DNA of 64,000 bases, taken from the NCBI GenBank assembly GCA_911728435.2, contig OU452205.1, positions 3,214,760 through 3,278,759 on the forward strand. Direction: 5' to 3'. Numbering within the stretch: the stretch's first letter is position 1; every line of letters starts with the position of its first letter. This DNA comes from Apoderus coryli. Lineage: Eukaryota; Arthropoda; Insecta; Coleoptera; Attelabidae. Below, piece after piece: positions 62,940-64,000 of the stretch. Both the position numbers and the translations under genes were made by a program. The notes below the pieces were generated by a model. It worked only from the letters and a program-made list of their open reading frames with translations. It ran no database searches and had not been told where the DNA came from.

Positions 62940-62999
62940 CTAGTAGAAAAAAAATTGCGATGTAGAATAAAAAATATGTGCTGACTGCGTAGAGATGAT

Positions 63000-63972
63000 T
63001 TTTATGTAGCATGTTCCGGATTTTTGCATCAAATATCAAAAACCCTAATATGCAACAGAATCGAATTGAAAAGTTGGCTTGTATATTTATATTTATAAGG
63101 GTTTGTCGATTAGCAGACCAAATATGCATTCTGAATGCAGCAACCGCTTCTTCAGGTGTCGAAAACGTTGACCTCTCAGTTTGTTCGGTGCCAAGTTAGT
63201 ACTATACGGCGGATGACTTATCAAATCGATGTTTTGGGTGCTCAAAAATGCAGTTGTTTGAGCCGATGTGCGAGAGCTCGCATAGTCGTGGTGAAGAGTG
63301 ATTCGTCTGCGGCGGTTGGTTTTCCTGATTTCTTGGAAGACAACTGGCACACAAATGGTTGTGTACCACTCAGAATTGACGGTTATGCGTTGTTCTAGTG
63401 GTACGGTTGCGACTTGTGCCGTTTTTCCGAAAAAACCAGGCGACCATTTGCTTGGAAGTGCTTCGTGCGCGAACAACTTTTGTTGGATTTGACTCATCTT
63501 GAAACACCCATACTGTCATAGACGTGTTTCGAAGCACCGCGATCGTATTTTTTGAGCATTTCTTTCGACCAATCGACACAAGCCTTTTTTTGAGCGATTG
63601 ACATATTGCGTGGGATCCAACACGAACAAATTTTTTTGACAGTCAAATGTTTATGCAATATTGAAAGTATGCTGGTCCCACTAGGTTGTCTCAATCTCTT
63701 GATAGGTCACATAACGATCTTGCAATATCAGTTCGCGCACAGCATCAATGGTTTTCGGAACAACAACTGATTTTGGACGACCCTCACGAAATTCGTCTTG
63801 GAGTGAACTACGACCACGATTGAATTCACCATACCATCGATAAACACTGGTCCTTCATGGAGCTTCATCGCCAAAAATTGAATTAAGTTATCCATGCACT
63901 GTTGCTGAGTTAATCCACATCGAAAGTTGTAAAAAATAATCGCACGAAAATGTTCACGATTTACATCCATTT
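63000..63972 (-). pseudogene. Mariner (SETMAR-like) transposase pseudogene
   Basis: The minus strand starts at 63970 with MDVNREHFRAIIFYNFRCGL, then SGTSILSILHKHLTVKKICS (HTH 2) and VDWSKEMLKKYDRGASKHVY. The catalytic LHHDYASSRTSAQTTAFLST is followed by HPPYSTNLAPN, where Asp of the last motif is Asn. At least three frameshifts occur. TIRs were not resolved within the window. Confidence 0.8.
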
Positions 63973-64000
63973 TTAGGCGGAGATGAATCTTTTAAGTCAC

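Noticed and set aside
1..64000. CRISPR arrays, operons, Shine-Dalgarno sites, bacterial terminators
   Set aside because: No regular short spaced repeats were found. Introns, polyA-type signals and metazoan transposons show that this is eukaryotic DNA.

Overview
This window looks like intronic DNA of a large, AT-rich insect genome. A beetle is likely, but that is inferred from the transposon mix and not proven. One split host gene runs on the minus strand through almost the whole window. I joined 12 coding exons (62695-62939 down to 2994-4451) by splice sites and reading phase. They carry about 3.27 kb of coding sequence in a 60 kb span, and both ends of the gene lie outside the window. The first visible exon encodes a FYVE-type zinc finger of the kind found in Rab effectors (rabphilin, Slp, Slac2/MyRIP). 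The rest is a long, low-complexity, Ser/Asp/Glu-rich tail with an internal repeat. The best candidates are an insect bitesize/synaptotagmin-like protein or a MyRIP-like protein.

Everything else identifiable is transposon-derived and lies in the introns. Non-LTR retrotransposon pieces (mostly Jockey/CR1-like RT and 3' ends) sit at 1-240, 1935-2345, 5888-6330, 11990-13377, 19385-20412, 22200-23110, 25565-27315, 35140-36340, 40185-40998, 42850-44800, 45540-46140, 48740-48866 and 58180-59908. An R2/R4-like endonuclease remnant lies at 13505-14095 and an RTE-like tail at 27340-27690. A Penelope-like element with a GIY-YIG domain lies at 23870-24770. Five matching 39-nt minimal hammerhead ribozyme cores occur at 21684, 23926, 34449, 50386 and 50786. 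DNA transposons include Tc1/mariner relics (4690-5310, 9799-10987, 27690-28345, 30256-31215, 38744-39411, 39884-40093, 60930-61045, 63000-63972), three THAP-domain P-like elements (1346-2491, 6543-8015, 36403-37325) and a THAP gene inside a long-TIR element (16690-18760). There is also a PIF/Harbinger-like fragment (8438-8755) and a broken Crypton-like tyrosine recombinase (61240-62364).

Long inverted-repeat (foldback) structures are the strongest theme. Foldback family A (21795, 33865, 48868) has about 400-bp arms, and a retroelement sits in the loop of all three copies. Foldback family B (46142-47085, 57515-60245) occurs as tandem pairs. Two hammerhead-bearing inverted pairs (34315-34548 and 50280-50898) are flanked by 14-bp and 12-bp direct repeats, as expected for Penelope-type insertions. 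Several unrelated elements share a CAGGGTG tip next to a TA dinucleotide. A GC-rich LTR-like block with minisatellite repeats (31873-32830) lies about 120 bp from host exon 9. All family calls rest on reading the translated sequence by eye; no database search was possible.
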